From positions 3,933,363 through 3,997,362 of the forward strand of contig NW_024104665.1 in assembly GCF_003945595.2 (NCBI RefSeq): a DNA stretch of 64,000 nt, given 5' to 3'. How positions within the stretch are numbered: position 1 is the first letter of the stretch; each line of letters opens with the position of its first letter. Source of the stretch: Pipra filicauda (lineage: Eukaryota; Chordata; Aves; Passeriformes; Pipridae). The position numbers and the translations under genes were made by a program. The notes under the pieces are model-generated. The model was not told the origin of the DNA and did no database searches. It worked only from the letters and a program-made list of their open reading frames with translations. Shown here piece by piece: positions 13,690-25,884 of this stretch.

Positions 13690-15850
13690 TGTCGATGATG
13701 CACTGACCAGCGCGAAAGGTCAGCCACTGTAGCTGAGGCTGCCTCCACTGCAGGTACTGATCAGGCACAGTGGAGTGGCTTGGGTGCCCTGAAACATGCG
13801 AGCCTGATTACAGGCAGCAGGATGTTTCTGCCAGAAACCAACTGTTGTGATAGAGCATGTGGGAAAGGAGCTGTGAGAGTTCTGGATTCTGGGGCATTCA
13901 AGGCTTATCTTCTTGCAGACTTGTCTTGAGGGGTTCCTGCGCTGACGCCTGTGCTAGTGAATGGCATGGCCAAAGTGCATCTGAGCTAGGTCGACTGCTG
14001 CCCCTGGGTTGCTGCTTAGAAGTGACCCAGGTACTCAGTTACCTTTGATGACGTGGATGAAGGTACTGAAAATGTATTGTAATTTGCTATTGTAGTTTGG
14101 CTTTTTGGCTCTGATGGGTTTGGTTGGTTGGGCCCTGGGAGTATGCCTCCTGGGAGCAGCCAGTTTCTGTGTTTCATTGTGGGAACTCAGGACTTGGCAG
14201 GCATGGACATGCTGTGCTTTGCAAAATATAATATTAGTGTTTTCTGGATGCTCTGAATGGTTTGAATACCTGAAGCTATAGCATTAATAACAAACTAACT
14301 TGAAAATTTTTTTTTGTTTGGAGCTTTTGCTTAAGTTCGCACAGTTATCTCATCAAGCATTAACTGAGGACCTCTGAAAACATGCAGAAGAATTAGTTTT
14401 GCTGTGCTTGAAGGCTGATGTTACTGCAGAGCAGGTAGAGGCTGAGGCAGGTGGTCACCTTGTTTAAGGGCTGAGGAATGCCTATTTCTCTGTTGGTAGA
14501 AGAGGACATCGTGGAAGTGCTCTGACCTTTGAAGACTTTCAGAGAAAACAGGTTGCAAATACTAGTTAGTGGTGTGCTCCGGGAAGTGAAAACTATTGAA
14601 GGAATGCTGTTGTTTTGACCCAACCTGCATTCCCAGTGGAGTCCTTAGAGAGTCTGTCTGAGCTGAAGAAAAACCTTCAGGGCTTGACCCATCAGGTACT
14701 TAGTCGTTTTTGTGTTTTTGAAGTATTTATCATGTCACATACTAATTTGAAAAAATCCCCAAAGTTGTTTAAATGATCCTGGGACAAAACCTTATTTGTC
14801 TGGCTTTCTGAAGTAGTCTGCTCCTTCGTAAAAGTGGGAGACTGTGCTTTTTAGTTCTGTTGCGCAACACTGGACTTTTGAATGGTAACCTCCACTGAAA
14901 AACAATTTCCCCAGAAATGATGGGCAGCCTAGTCGCTTGGTAACAGGACTCTCGTGACATGATAGCTCTCAAATTCTGTTCTAGACAGTGGTGAGTTGTT
15001 CTGCCTGATGCTTGTCTGGTCTAGGTGTGAATTGGGCAAGTAATCTGGTGTTTGAAAGACAAAATCCTTGCAATGGGTTATAGCTGATAATATTTTAATT
15101 TTCTTGACAGCAAGTGGTTGAACTGTGCTGAGAGCGACAGTGCACTGCAACTGTGTTAACTGTGGGCTCCACAGAAGCAGTAACATTGGAGATTTGAACT
15201 ACTTTTCTTTCCCTTTGAGTGACATTGGTTGGTGGGAACACACGCTTCTCAACTGTTCTTTGTGCAAGTGGAAAACATGAGCCATGAACCTGATTTGCAC
15301 AAGCACAAAACTCACATCTGTAGAGTTTTAAAGCAGTGGCTGAAGTGGAGCTGCTGTTTCTGACAGCCAGCCCTGCATCCTGTTCTGACTGGATGCACAA
15401 CTTCTAATGCTCAGCTCCTCTTTTATCGACTTGCAGCAAAATCTTTGCTGCTTGTTGAGCTTATTTTCTCTGTGCTAATATTGTTGATGCATCTTTAGAC
15501 CTATAATTGTTCCTCTCAGAAAGCTGACATATAGGTAACTAAAATGCTTATTTACATATCTGTAAATACTGCTGCCAAAAGCCAGTGAATCCCTTTTTTT
15601 ATCTTGGTGCGCAAATTGTTTCTAATATGCAACACATTTTTAATTTAGCCCTCACATCCGCATTATTACTATTTAAATGCCATATCATATCTGTGGCACT
15701 GTTTGATGTATTCTGGATAGGAAGGGAGTTCTGCCCGAGCTGTATCAGATGTAACTCCATATGGCATTGTTGTGTGCGGCTAAGATGCTTGCCAGTTCCA
15801 ATTTGGAACATGACATTCAATGCAAATATATCATGATACAACTGCATTGC
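13690..15850 (-). other. Possible degenerate coding-derived segment (unproven)
   Basis: Several minus-strand open segments lie end to end in changing frames: 15847-15599, 15400-15095, 15186-14929, 14972-14769 and 14623-14393. A further patch at about 14050-13700 reads openly for dozens of codons between isolated stops. The translations are rich in Ser, Thr, Gln and Pro. One stretch near 15310 contains a Cys-x2-Cys pair preceded by KLYR, loosely like the start of a C2H2 zinc finger, but no matching His pair follows. This pattern would fit a decayed retrocopy or old exon of a large protein with at least two frameshifts. Against it, the segments are 66-101 codons long, which chance also produces here, no parent protein was recognised, and no poly-A tail marks a retrocopy. 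Chance is the stronger explanation. Confidence 0.15.
15585..15847. other. Segment open on both strands; conserved-element candidate
   Basis: About 250 bp is free of stops in one frame on each strand (plus 15585-15836, minus 15847-15599). It holds several CpGs (for example near 15609, 15659, 15737 and 15778) in an otherwise CpG-poor region. Neither translation was recognised. Such patches can be constrained non-coding elements, but conservation cannot be judged from one sequence. Confidence 0.2.
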
Positions 15851-18800
15851 AAGGATTTGAGCTGATTGCTGTGCTCTGCTGGTTGTAGGAATATATGGTT
15901 ACAGTGTTGAAGTTACAGAATATGCTTTTGCATTCAGTGCTTAACGAGATGGAGGTGCGGGTAACTTTTTTATTTCTTTCTCTTATGTGTGTGCCGTGCA
16001 CTAACCATTGTATGAGTTGGCTTAAGAGGGGCTTTGTTTACAGGGTGCAACCAAAAGAGAACATTTTGTATGTGTTATAATGACGTAATACTGTACACAC
16101 CTCCTCTGAAGTGAAGAAAAAGAAAAAATTTGTTTCTGAATTACCTGAGTCCCTGCTACTAGGCCTGGGTCCTAAAGATTCAAACAAAGGCAGAGGTAGT
16201 TCTGAACGGGTGGTTCAGAGTAAGGAGACGATCTGCCTGTATGGTTGGAAATTTGAATTCAAGGCTCTCTTTTAAAATATTGGCACCAGATGCTTCAGAA
16301 AGGACAGGTGGTTGGTGGGTTGTTGTCTTCCTCTTCCTCCTCTTTGATACCAGCTAGTGGGTCACAGTGATGCAGAGGAGATCATGCTGTACTTTGGAAG
16401 GCTAGGCCTATAGTGATGTGCAGTGCAGTACCTTTTCCTGCCCCTTCCTTGATGCAGGCTCTGATCTGCTGTCTTCTCCTGTATGTTTGCAGTGATAGTT
16501 GTGTACAACAGATCATTGTAAATATCATGTGAGATTTGCCTTTTCTGCATCTGTTGGCTTACCATCATCTATGTTCTCTCATAGTGTTTTCCTGAGTGTG
16601 TTCCTCCTGCATCTTGCATGTCAGCATCTTCTTGGCTTCTTGGAAACATTGTCTGTCTTTTGCTTTCTATCATCAACATGTACTGTTCATCCTGGAATTA
16701 AAATCCATATCAAAGATTATCTTAGGCTTTATATACAGAAAAAATAAATCCCCTAAATTTCCTGTATTATGCCATTAATTTTGACCCAGTGTACAGATGA
16801 GTTAGAAATGCAAATATGTCCAGAATTGTTCATAATAGCGTGGGAAAACCAATTGTAGTAGCATGCTATGTATACAGCAGAGCTTCTCTTAAAAAGGAGG
16901 AGTAAAAATAAAGGATCAAAAGTAAGACAAGCACTTACTCTGTTGTTCGTAGGGACAAGTGAAGTATACAAAAAATTTAGAAGTCACTGAAACCATTTTA
17001 GGATATTACTTCTGAAAAAAACTGCCTTTTTACCTGTTATGGTAGAACTTCCTAACATCATTTTGCAAGTGAAAAAAATTTGTGATAAAAAGAAATAAAT
17101 GTCATGGCAGCACACAGGCATAGCAAGAACAGATGCTGATCAGGTCATCTTGTTAGTGACTTGAAAACGCCACTGTGGATGGGTACAGAACTGACAGCCT
17201 ATGCTGAGAAAGTTGCACAAGCTGCTAGGGAACAAGAAGTGTGGAGATTGAGAGATAAACCTGGGATCCTGGAAACTCTTGTAGCAGGCTGAAATGCTGT
17301 TCTCTTGTCAGTAACAGTCCATGATGCCTGAAATAAAATCCATTATTCATAGCTTGTTGGCAAGAGATTTTGAAAGAAATGTCTGACGTTTTCAAACTGT
17401 GTGCAAATCAAAAGGAGTATTACTCTGAAATTCACATGATAAAATGTTCAATTCATGCGATAAAATATTTTAAATCCTTCTTAAGGAGACTAAACTTGTT
17501 AGCAGATGCTGGTTGACAGAGTTACAAATGCAGCAACAGAGGTGCAAACTTCGTGGCTTGTCTGCTGACAGCTGCATAGCTAAGTTGGGACTAAACCAAT
17601 ATTGGACATGACTTGCAATATATTTAAGTTCCTAATAATTTACCACCTACAGGGTATGAGGTGGCTCAACTATTTTGTGTATGGGTCTATTTACGGAGAT
17701 CCTGAGCCGGCACGCAAAACATTATGTGAGAGACTTCGTGTTAGAGTGTGGCAATAACACTGGTTTTGAATGACTGGAAAAAGAAAGTTTTCCATATAAA
17801 GGAGGGTGATAGCACCAGAGGCTCTTGCAGCTCTGAGCTTTCAGTAATTTGCAGTGACAATTCTTTTCCCTCATGGCCTGTGTTTGTCTAATTTTGCTTA
17901 TTCCAGCTGCCTGTTTGTTCAGGGGAAATATAAAGAAGGAGTTTGGTTTTTATATCTATTGAAGGCCGTATGTATGGTTGCTGGCTGAATGTTGTGTCAT
18001 GAAGGGTGACAGTTTTGCTTACCCTGTTTTGCATTGTGTTAATTACTGATAATATTACATCTAATGTTAATATTGCTTCTAGTCTGTGTTCTCAAATTTG
18101 AAGTCAAGACTGCAAAGAACATGTGATGACCCTAAACACTGTAAGTTTTAAATAATCAGGAGAGCTTTTATCTGTCTTCTGGTTCTTAAAGACTTTTTAA
18201 GACTTCTCTTTCTTGTGTTTTCAGACTTTGGTTTTCCTGGCAGGAGCTTGAAGGGTAGAAACTTAAAAAGAAAATATACAAGTGAAAGCTGAAATTTCCA
18301 TGTAGATGTGTGGACCAAAGCATTTTAAAAAATCCCACAAATGAAGCAAGGATGAACTGATCTTTGAACTTTCTCCCAAGTAACTACACTTGATTTGTCT
18401 GCATGGTGCTTTTTGTTCATGCATTGTAGCAGATGTTTGAGGTGTGTTGCGTGTTTTGCTAGTTCTTTAAAATGCTCATGAATGTTACCAATAGGACTGA
18501 CCTCCAGCAGTTTGGGAGAAAAAAATGATTCACTGCGTACAATCTGTGATGGCTCTGCAACCATAATTTTCGGGACGCTTTGTATTTCTGTTTCATTATT
18601 TGGTTGCATAGATTAGTATGACCTGATCCCAGTTTATTTTATTTTTATATAGAATTTTCTTTTTTTTTTTTCTAGTTCCCCTTTCTTTATTTATTTGGTC
18701 TTTGCATCTGGGGGGAAAAAGCTTGACTTTACATAACTGTTCATTCACAAGACTTACCTTTGGGAAGATTTGTGTCTCCGTAGTCATTCTCACTAAAATT

Positions 18801-21800
18801 TCCTGTGTGAAACAAGGAATTTGCATTTCAGTTACAGAGAACAGAATCTGTCTGTTTTGGTGTTTTCTGTTTTTCCCATCACCATGGTGTCTTAGCACTT
18901 GGTAATTTTACAGGCTGAAAAAGAGCAAACCAAGTTTATTAAGAAAATAGAGACAGATCAAGCATTTACTTGATGATGCCGTACAGCTTAAGAATCCCCA
19001 CATGGTAGACTTTTTGATCAAATGTATGTAAATTCATTAACCCTGAGCATGGAGCTAATGTAGATGCAAGTGAGAGACACTCACCTACAATATTTTTTCT
19101 CTGAAAAATATTCTCCTGGCAGTGGTGGTATCTGGCATCTTGCACACCCAGCGAGCAGAGGAAATCAGTGTAGCTTTGCGTTGTTTCTTCTTTCCAGGAA
19201 GAGACAGTGGCTGTGAAGAGCAGATATTATAAAAAGGTGACAAAATCTTTCTGATCTGAGTGTTTTGGGAAGTATGCATACTGAATACATAAGACATAGA
19301 GTTGATATTCTTTGTTAAGAAGAAGTTGGCAGATTGAAAAGGACATGCTTTAAACCCAACCTCTACATGACAGTTGGTTCATTCTTTTCCTTTTACCTTT
19401 TCTAAACAAGTGCAATTAGTCCTCTTACTGCATTGCTTCCATGGGTCATTCATAGAGACTTTTAGTATTTTTAAGTCTTACTTGCAAATGAAATCATGTA
19501 AACACCAAAATGCACAAAACCTAGCAAAAGTTTTCTGCCCTGAGTTTGTCTAAGACTGACATTCTTTTTCCATTGCTTTATAGCATTGTTTTAACTCCTG
19601 CTTTGAATTGGGAAAGTTGTAAATTAGGATGAGTGGATTAGCCAGGTGTATAATAGTTTTATTGTAATGGATTATGAAAAAGTGTGGTAGGGTAGGAATG
19701 ACAGAAATAAAATAGAGATTGAAGAAGATGGGTCAAAAAAGTTGCATTTCTAACAGTTAATCTGATTTTAAAAAGAATTGGGTAGGGGCATCAGAAACTG
19801 ATGATTGTAAAATGAGGAAAAACATCATCTAATTTAATTATTAAAGCTGAATAAAACTTTAAACATCTAGATGAATTATGATACAATGCCTGGAAATGTA
19901 CAAGAGTACAGCTACGTTGAATGGAAAAAACAAATCCTCATTATTATATTTACTGGCATGTCAACCTCAGAGCCAGTTGGCAGACTACTTTAGTTAATTT
20001 ATGCCTTTTTATTTCAGGCAGATGAAAATCCTTGTTTCAGGACTTTCTTCAGTATTTGTAACCATCCTCCTTTCCCAGATTCCCCAATCGCTTAAGTAAC
20101 CAAGATTGTTATGTAAACAGGGACTCTATTCGGCAGTGACTCTTAGATCTATTTCAGTGTTTATATGCTGGGACTATATTTTTCTACCATAGGAAGCAAG
20201 TCGTTTTGACTCTTTTCACTATAGAAGGTAAATTTAGATGATGCTCATAACAGTACATGCTGAAAAATTTTCTTTGATACAAATTCTGGAAAGTGGGTCT
20301 TAGTTTTCTCTAGGGACATTTGCAAATTCCTGTGACATCTGTACCAGAGTTTATGCAAGTCTCATCCCTAGAGCAAAGAGGATTTGTACTGCAGTTACGA
20401 CTTGTTACGAGATTTATAATATCAACAGTTTCAGTGAAACTGGATCGGATTGGATGGCTTACAGAGGAAGCTCCCTTTCGTCATGATGCTTTTCTTCTGT
20501 GGTGAGTCTTTGACTATTCTGATAAAAACTGGTGTTGACAAGTGGAAAAATGGTGGCTTTTTCAGTGGTAATATCTAGGCTTTGGTACTACAAAGGGAAG
20601 GGAATCTGGGAAGCTGATACTCTAGAGGGCGAAAATTAGAGAAGTAGGTGAGAGATTGCCTATCTAGTATGTGCAATGCTGCTAGTGCTTCTTTTGTGTA
20701 GGAGTCCCACTTATTGAGAGATACCCAGACTGGGGTGTGGGTAGCATACTGCATACTGCTGCAAACTTTGAAATGAGAACTTATTGAAGTGAGGTGGAAC
20801 CCACCAGCTGAAATACAATGTGAAGTTGTACAACATTAAGCAAGTCTGCTTAGGATTGCTATAATACAGGCAGTAAAGTAATAAACATAGCTGATCAAAA
20901 TAGCTCATAGAAATAAGCAGAATATAGCTCTAATTCACTGGCTCTCCTGACCAACTCAAGCGTGGGTTAACTACACAACAGGAAGCTGCACTATGTCTCT
21001 GATTTAGTACAATGTTCAGGTACCATGGGATGAACACACATAAAAGTATATATAGATTAACAAGGGGCATTAAACCTTGTGGAGGAAAACAGAAGAGGAT
21101 TGTCTAAGCATTGAGCATTCTTTTAAAAATGTACAAGCTTCGTTCTGCATGACCTTTTTTATTGCTAGCCTCAAATAAAACAGTGGAGTTTATCCTTTGG
21201 GCTGATGGAACTGAAGTGCAGATAACCAAAAAATATTCTATTATACTTTCAAAGGAACCTGGACTTTGACTAAAGGAAAAGATAAGGCCTTTCATGTGAG
21301 CCTTATCTGTAGGTTTCTGTATCTTCTTCATCAGTTGTGATAGCTTCTGAATAAAATGAATGGAAAACATTTTTAGTGATGTTAGGCAAGTAATGCATTT
21401 CTTGGCTCTTAAAGAAGTGGTAACATACTAGTTAAATGTGAATGGTGAAGGAGGTTTTTGAAGTGTGTTCCCCATCTACACCCTGAGTCTCTCTTTGTTG
21501 CCAAGGAGAAAGATTCAAACTAAATTTTTAAGACTGCAGAAGGAGGTGTGTTCAACAAGGTACTGTAATTCTGGGTATTATTTTCTTCCAGTTGCAGTTG
21601 TTAAAAAAAGGTTCAGTTCTTTGTAAACTGCATTGACGTAAAGAGAACCAGCTTTGCTATTAGAGGTGGGAATGCAGGTATTCAGCCAGGAGAGGCATTC
21701 AGACTTGCTTCATTAAGGAGCTTCATTTAGGAGCTTAACTGGGATAGTAAGTTTCCTGTGGAGTCAGTAAGTTAAAGTGTGCCTTTGCAGAACAACTCAG

Positions 21801-24800
21801 AGAAGTGGTGTGTGTCTCTAAATCAGTTTCATAGAGAAAGTAAGTGCATAACACAGGCACCCAAATTTAAATGTCTAAAGAAGACTGTCTGAATATTATC
21901 CTAGAGTGTATGTTGCCATAGTCACAAGGAAGACAATCTGCATCCCGTGAAGTATTTCTGCCTCATAATGATTTCATTGAATAACTGTTGTAGTTGTTTG
22001 CTATTCTGCGAAGATGAGATTACCAGTCCAGTCAGGGCATTATTTTTGTGTTGAAGAATGTGATTGGATTTTTCTGTAACAGAAACAGTGAACAAATATA
22101 TGTACTATAGCTTCTTTCAGTGAAGCCCTGTCTAATTTCACCCACCCTGATGCTCAAAACTGGGACTGAAAGAGTACACAAGAAGAGCACGTGTAGGCTT
22201 CTGATGTGCCTTTTTCATGAAATATCTTTTACACCACCTCTGTTATCCTTTGATTTTACTGCAGACATGTTGCATTTCTTTTCCTGCACTATGCCAGATG
22301 TTTGATGTTCAGTGGTAAATGGAACAGGGAAAATTTCCCCCCACCCCGTTCCTCTGTACAGAACAAATGTGAAATAGGAATGCTAATTAATATAAATCTA
22401 TTGCCAAGGGCCTAGTGTTAAGAGGAATTTCACCCTCTTGCATTAAGGTTATATTGTGATTGTTCCTAAAAAAGGTGCCTTACTTCTCTAGAAAGGCAGT
22501 TGTTATTAGCAACAGCCTGGGTATATTATGAAATAGGCCACCAGTCTGCTCAATGTGTGATGTTAAGTAATTGCTGTGTGAATTTTACAGCCAGATCTCT
22601 TGTACCACATGAAAGCAGTTTTTATTGAAAATGTTAGGGTCTGTTTGTTATCCGTACCACTATATTGACTTCGATAGAATTAACTTTGGCACCTGGTTTA
22701 CACAGAGAGGCCAGTGAATTGCTCAACCTGCTGTCTGGTCAGATGGGAATCACAGCCGTTCTTTCAGAGTTCATCATTGCAGGAGTCCTCAGTGTCTTCT
22801 GAACACAGAGCAACCTTTCTAACGATGTCTTCAAGGCTCTAAATCTTTTAGTGTAAAACTATTGCAATTGGTGTTTGGAGAATTAAATCAACATAAAATT
22901 TATCTGTTGCTTAGCGAGGTCACCAACCAACCAGTTTGTAGGGTGGGATTACATTGTACTTTCTAAAGGCTTATTAAAAGATGCAATTTGTATTTCATCT
23001 TCATTAAATGTTTTTGAATCTTAGAATTAAACTCTTCAGGCCAAGCTGGGAGGTTTCATCACAGCGGTATATATTGCATAACCCCCTAGAGTGCAGGCTC
23101 TGTAGTTTATGCAGTAATCCTTGGGAAATAGGACATAGTCTCTGACTGACAGTTGTGTTACAGTAACAGCATAACTCACATCTTTGTAGCAGATCTGACT
23201 GAATTTCTTGTCTACAGGTTTTTTAGTTTTCAGTTAAGTCAATTACCAGTAAGATGGTTTAGCTAGACATGATACCCTTTTCTCTTTTTTTAGTGTACTA
23301 ACTGGTCCCTTGTGGCTCTGTTCAAATATGCACTGCACTTGATTGTGGGCAGAAAGGTTACATACCTTACTTTTCACAGTGTATAAATAGTGAGCAGGTA
23401 TGAGAGAAAAGAAGACAGAGAAGCAGGTAGCTATTAATGCAGGTACAAAATATTTATCTGTCACACTTGTCTGAATTAGAGATTAGAAGAGGGCTTATTA
23501 AACTGTTTCACTGGTGCTGCTCCATACTGCTGCGTATTGACAACAAAACATAACACGAGTCTTTTTCCTCATACCAAATCAGACCAAAGGTACATTAGAA
23601 CTGGGCTTGCTGGAGGAAAAAGGCACAGCACTCTGCTTTTTTAATTCAGTTTTTCATGGACCTCACAGTATTAGCCTTGTGTATAGAGCAACCAGTTGCA
23701 CAAGATAAACAAAGAAATGTTGCATTTCTGGAGTTTTACAAGCTTTAAAATAAAATAATCTAAAATACACAAGTAAGGTGTGAGTCTTACAGCCTGTTAC
23801 TTCAGTTTGATGGGAGCCTTTTTTATAGAGCCTAAACTATCATGTGGCTGCTACCAAGCACCCATAATTTTGTGCCCAGCTCCCATGTAAAAACTCTTGT
23901 CATTGGTTGTGTTTTGCTTTTGACCACTAGAAACCTCAGCCACTGTTGTGTTTGCTGTGGCTACACGTGCAGCAACCACAGAAAGTTGTTTCAAACCATT
24001 GATCAAAGTTCTGTTTCTTTGGTCGCTGCTTTAACATGATTTTTTGTTTATGCTTTTGTGTTTACTTTTGCTTTCAGAAGACAGTGGGATAAAAGTTATG
24101 TTTTTAAGAAAAGATTTTTTCAATTTCAAACACTAGCAGGAATGGCTGACTGACTGTCTCCTTAGCTCTGAGTTTGGTCAGTGGGGCTAGAGCAACAGGC
24201 ATCGTTAATAATTGCAGGGTTTGATATTCTGTAGGAATACAGTTATTGCAGTAGCCTGGAAATGTGAATAATTTGGCTCACGGCTTGTACTAAGAACTGG
24301 GAAAATCTCCAAACTGAAATTTGCAATGGAAGATATTAACACAGTAGAAGCAACTAAAGAAAATTTCATTTGGACGCGAAGGATTACCCTCTGTTAAGAC
24401 AGCTGTGTCTCACCCTGTCTGCATGTCCTTTGAAATCTTGCTTTAGTCTGACAGTAGGACGTTCTGTCGTATGCACTTCGGGAAGTATTAGGAGTTTACC
24501 TCACTGTATCTTCTCTGCTACCAGTCTCTCTCCTTTCCCCCTATCGAATTTTAAAGAACCTCTCAGATAACAGATACTCTTGAAAGCCCACTACTACCAA
24601 AGGAAAGATTATATTGCAAGGTGGCACAGACTAATCAGCATGACGACACTTCATGATATCTGTCTAGTTCTGTTAGGCTGGGACTGAAGTCTTGCTCAGC
24701 TTAATGAAAAAACACCTTTTGAGGCTGAAGCATGACTACAGTAACCTCTGCCTATTGCTGCCGGGACGGTGACTACCCTGAGAGGCTGCTCTCATAAACC

Positions 24801-25202
24801 TGCCCTCTAAAAAATGCTTCATTCTGTATGGGTTGCCTTTATGGGGGATCTGACATAGTGCTGGGAAACGCAACATACACTATGAGGGAGAATGCTGAAT
24901 TGGACTTCAGCAATTTTTTGGCTATTTTCCTAACCTTTTGAGGTCCAGAGAAAATACCTTTCAAATTGCTGTGGTCTTTTCTTCACTGTACCTTTGCTTT
25001 CTTAACCTTGAGCTGTGTTTCATAGTCTCTAATGGGACACATGTAGGGTTTATTTGTTGTAGAAGAAACTGCAGATGAGACTCCAAGTGTAATCTCTGTA
25101 GGTTTAACAGATTTTTTTCTTTCACTGTTAGAAGATGATAGTGGTAAAAAAAATCATCCGCTGTTGTTTAATGCCCAGGAGTTCTAGTTGTCTGGATCTT
25201 GA
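15851..25202. other. Long non-coding stretch, no gene recognised
   Basis: More than 9 kb holds no identifiable exon, RNA gene or transposon. Visible items are a 12-T run at 18660-18671 and a short C-rich patch near 22340. The minus-strand frame 18609-18325 (94 codons, beginning at a true ATG) was examined; its acceptor context is poor and no family was recognised. This is probably intronic or intergenic. Confidence 0.6.
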
Positions 25203-25233
25203 ATTAGCTACCTGTTAACACCTGGTAGCTAAT
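25203..25233. repeat. Inverted repeat with 10-bp arms
   Basis: ATTAGCTACC at 25203-25212 and GGTAGCTAAT at 25224-25233 are perfect reverse complements around an 11-base spacer. They could form a small stem-loop. It lies at the left edge of a GC-richer patch (25.3-25.5 kb), so it may mark the border of an old insertion, but no matching copy was found at the other side. Confidence 0.85.
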
Positions 25234-25884
25234 GATGCAGTTAATACTGTTTTGTGTTATCCCATTATTATACCCTGACTCTGTACAATGGGAAGCTTGC
25301 TCCTCATTCACTCCAGGGATAGCCCAGCTGGGCCACTGCTGGCTTCTGGGGCCTCCCAACTGTGCTTGCTGTGCTTCTGCTTGTGTGGAGCAAATATGAA
25401 GTGGTTTCCTGTGGGTGTGGGATAATCCTGGAGCAAATCCTTGGCTTGCCTTGGTCCCAACTGTGGGACCGTATCCTGCCTCTGGGGCCATGGTGAATCA
25501 AACAGCAAGCTTGACCAAAAAGACTGAGCATTACAGGTACAATTTAACCACGGGATGGCAAGTTAAGAACATTTGAGGTGCATGTTTTCATGAAAGATCA
25601 TAGGACTTTTGAGAAAACAGTGGATCTCCAGGTAGGAATAGAGCTGGATAACTGGCATGTTTTATTATAAGTGGACTGACATGTTTTATTATAAGTGGGC
25701 ACTTAGTTTGGAAAAGAAGTTGTTTGACTGTGGCATTGTTTGGTTGGGGCAGGGGGGGAGCAGCACAAGAAGGGTTTGTTTCTGCTTTAAGAACAGTCAT
25801 GCAAGATAGAGGTATTGGCAGAGACATGCACATTTTTATTTATTACTAAATTAAATTCTCTAAAGGCAAAATTACATCAGTCGG
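25234..25884. other. GC-richer patch without a recognised gene
   Basis: From about 25300 to 25500 the sequence is richer in G+C, and all three minus-strand frames are open for about 200 bp. This reflects composition (few T-A dinucleotides) rather than coding. A 24-bp tandem duplication follows at 25652-25699. The patch ends where CR1 homology begins. It may be an old repeat, but no LTR or transposon family was recognised. Confidence 0.4.
25652..25699 (+). repeat. 24-bp tandem duplication
   Basis: Two adjacent 24-bp units (25652-25675 and 25676-25699) share the core CATGTTTTATTATAAGTGG and differ at only two positions. This is a recent-looking local duplication that could be a two-copy minisatellite allele. 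Confidence 0.95.

Noticed and set aside
18325..18609. 94-codon minus-strand frame with protein-like look
   Set aside because: Its upstream acceptor context is purine-rich and no clear donor follows. No family was recognised.
20620..20633. CTCF-like CTAGAGGGCG, and a similar match at 34703-34712
   Set aside because: The first core positions do not fit, so they are weaker than the 35572 match.
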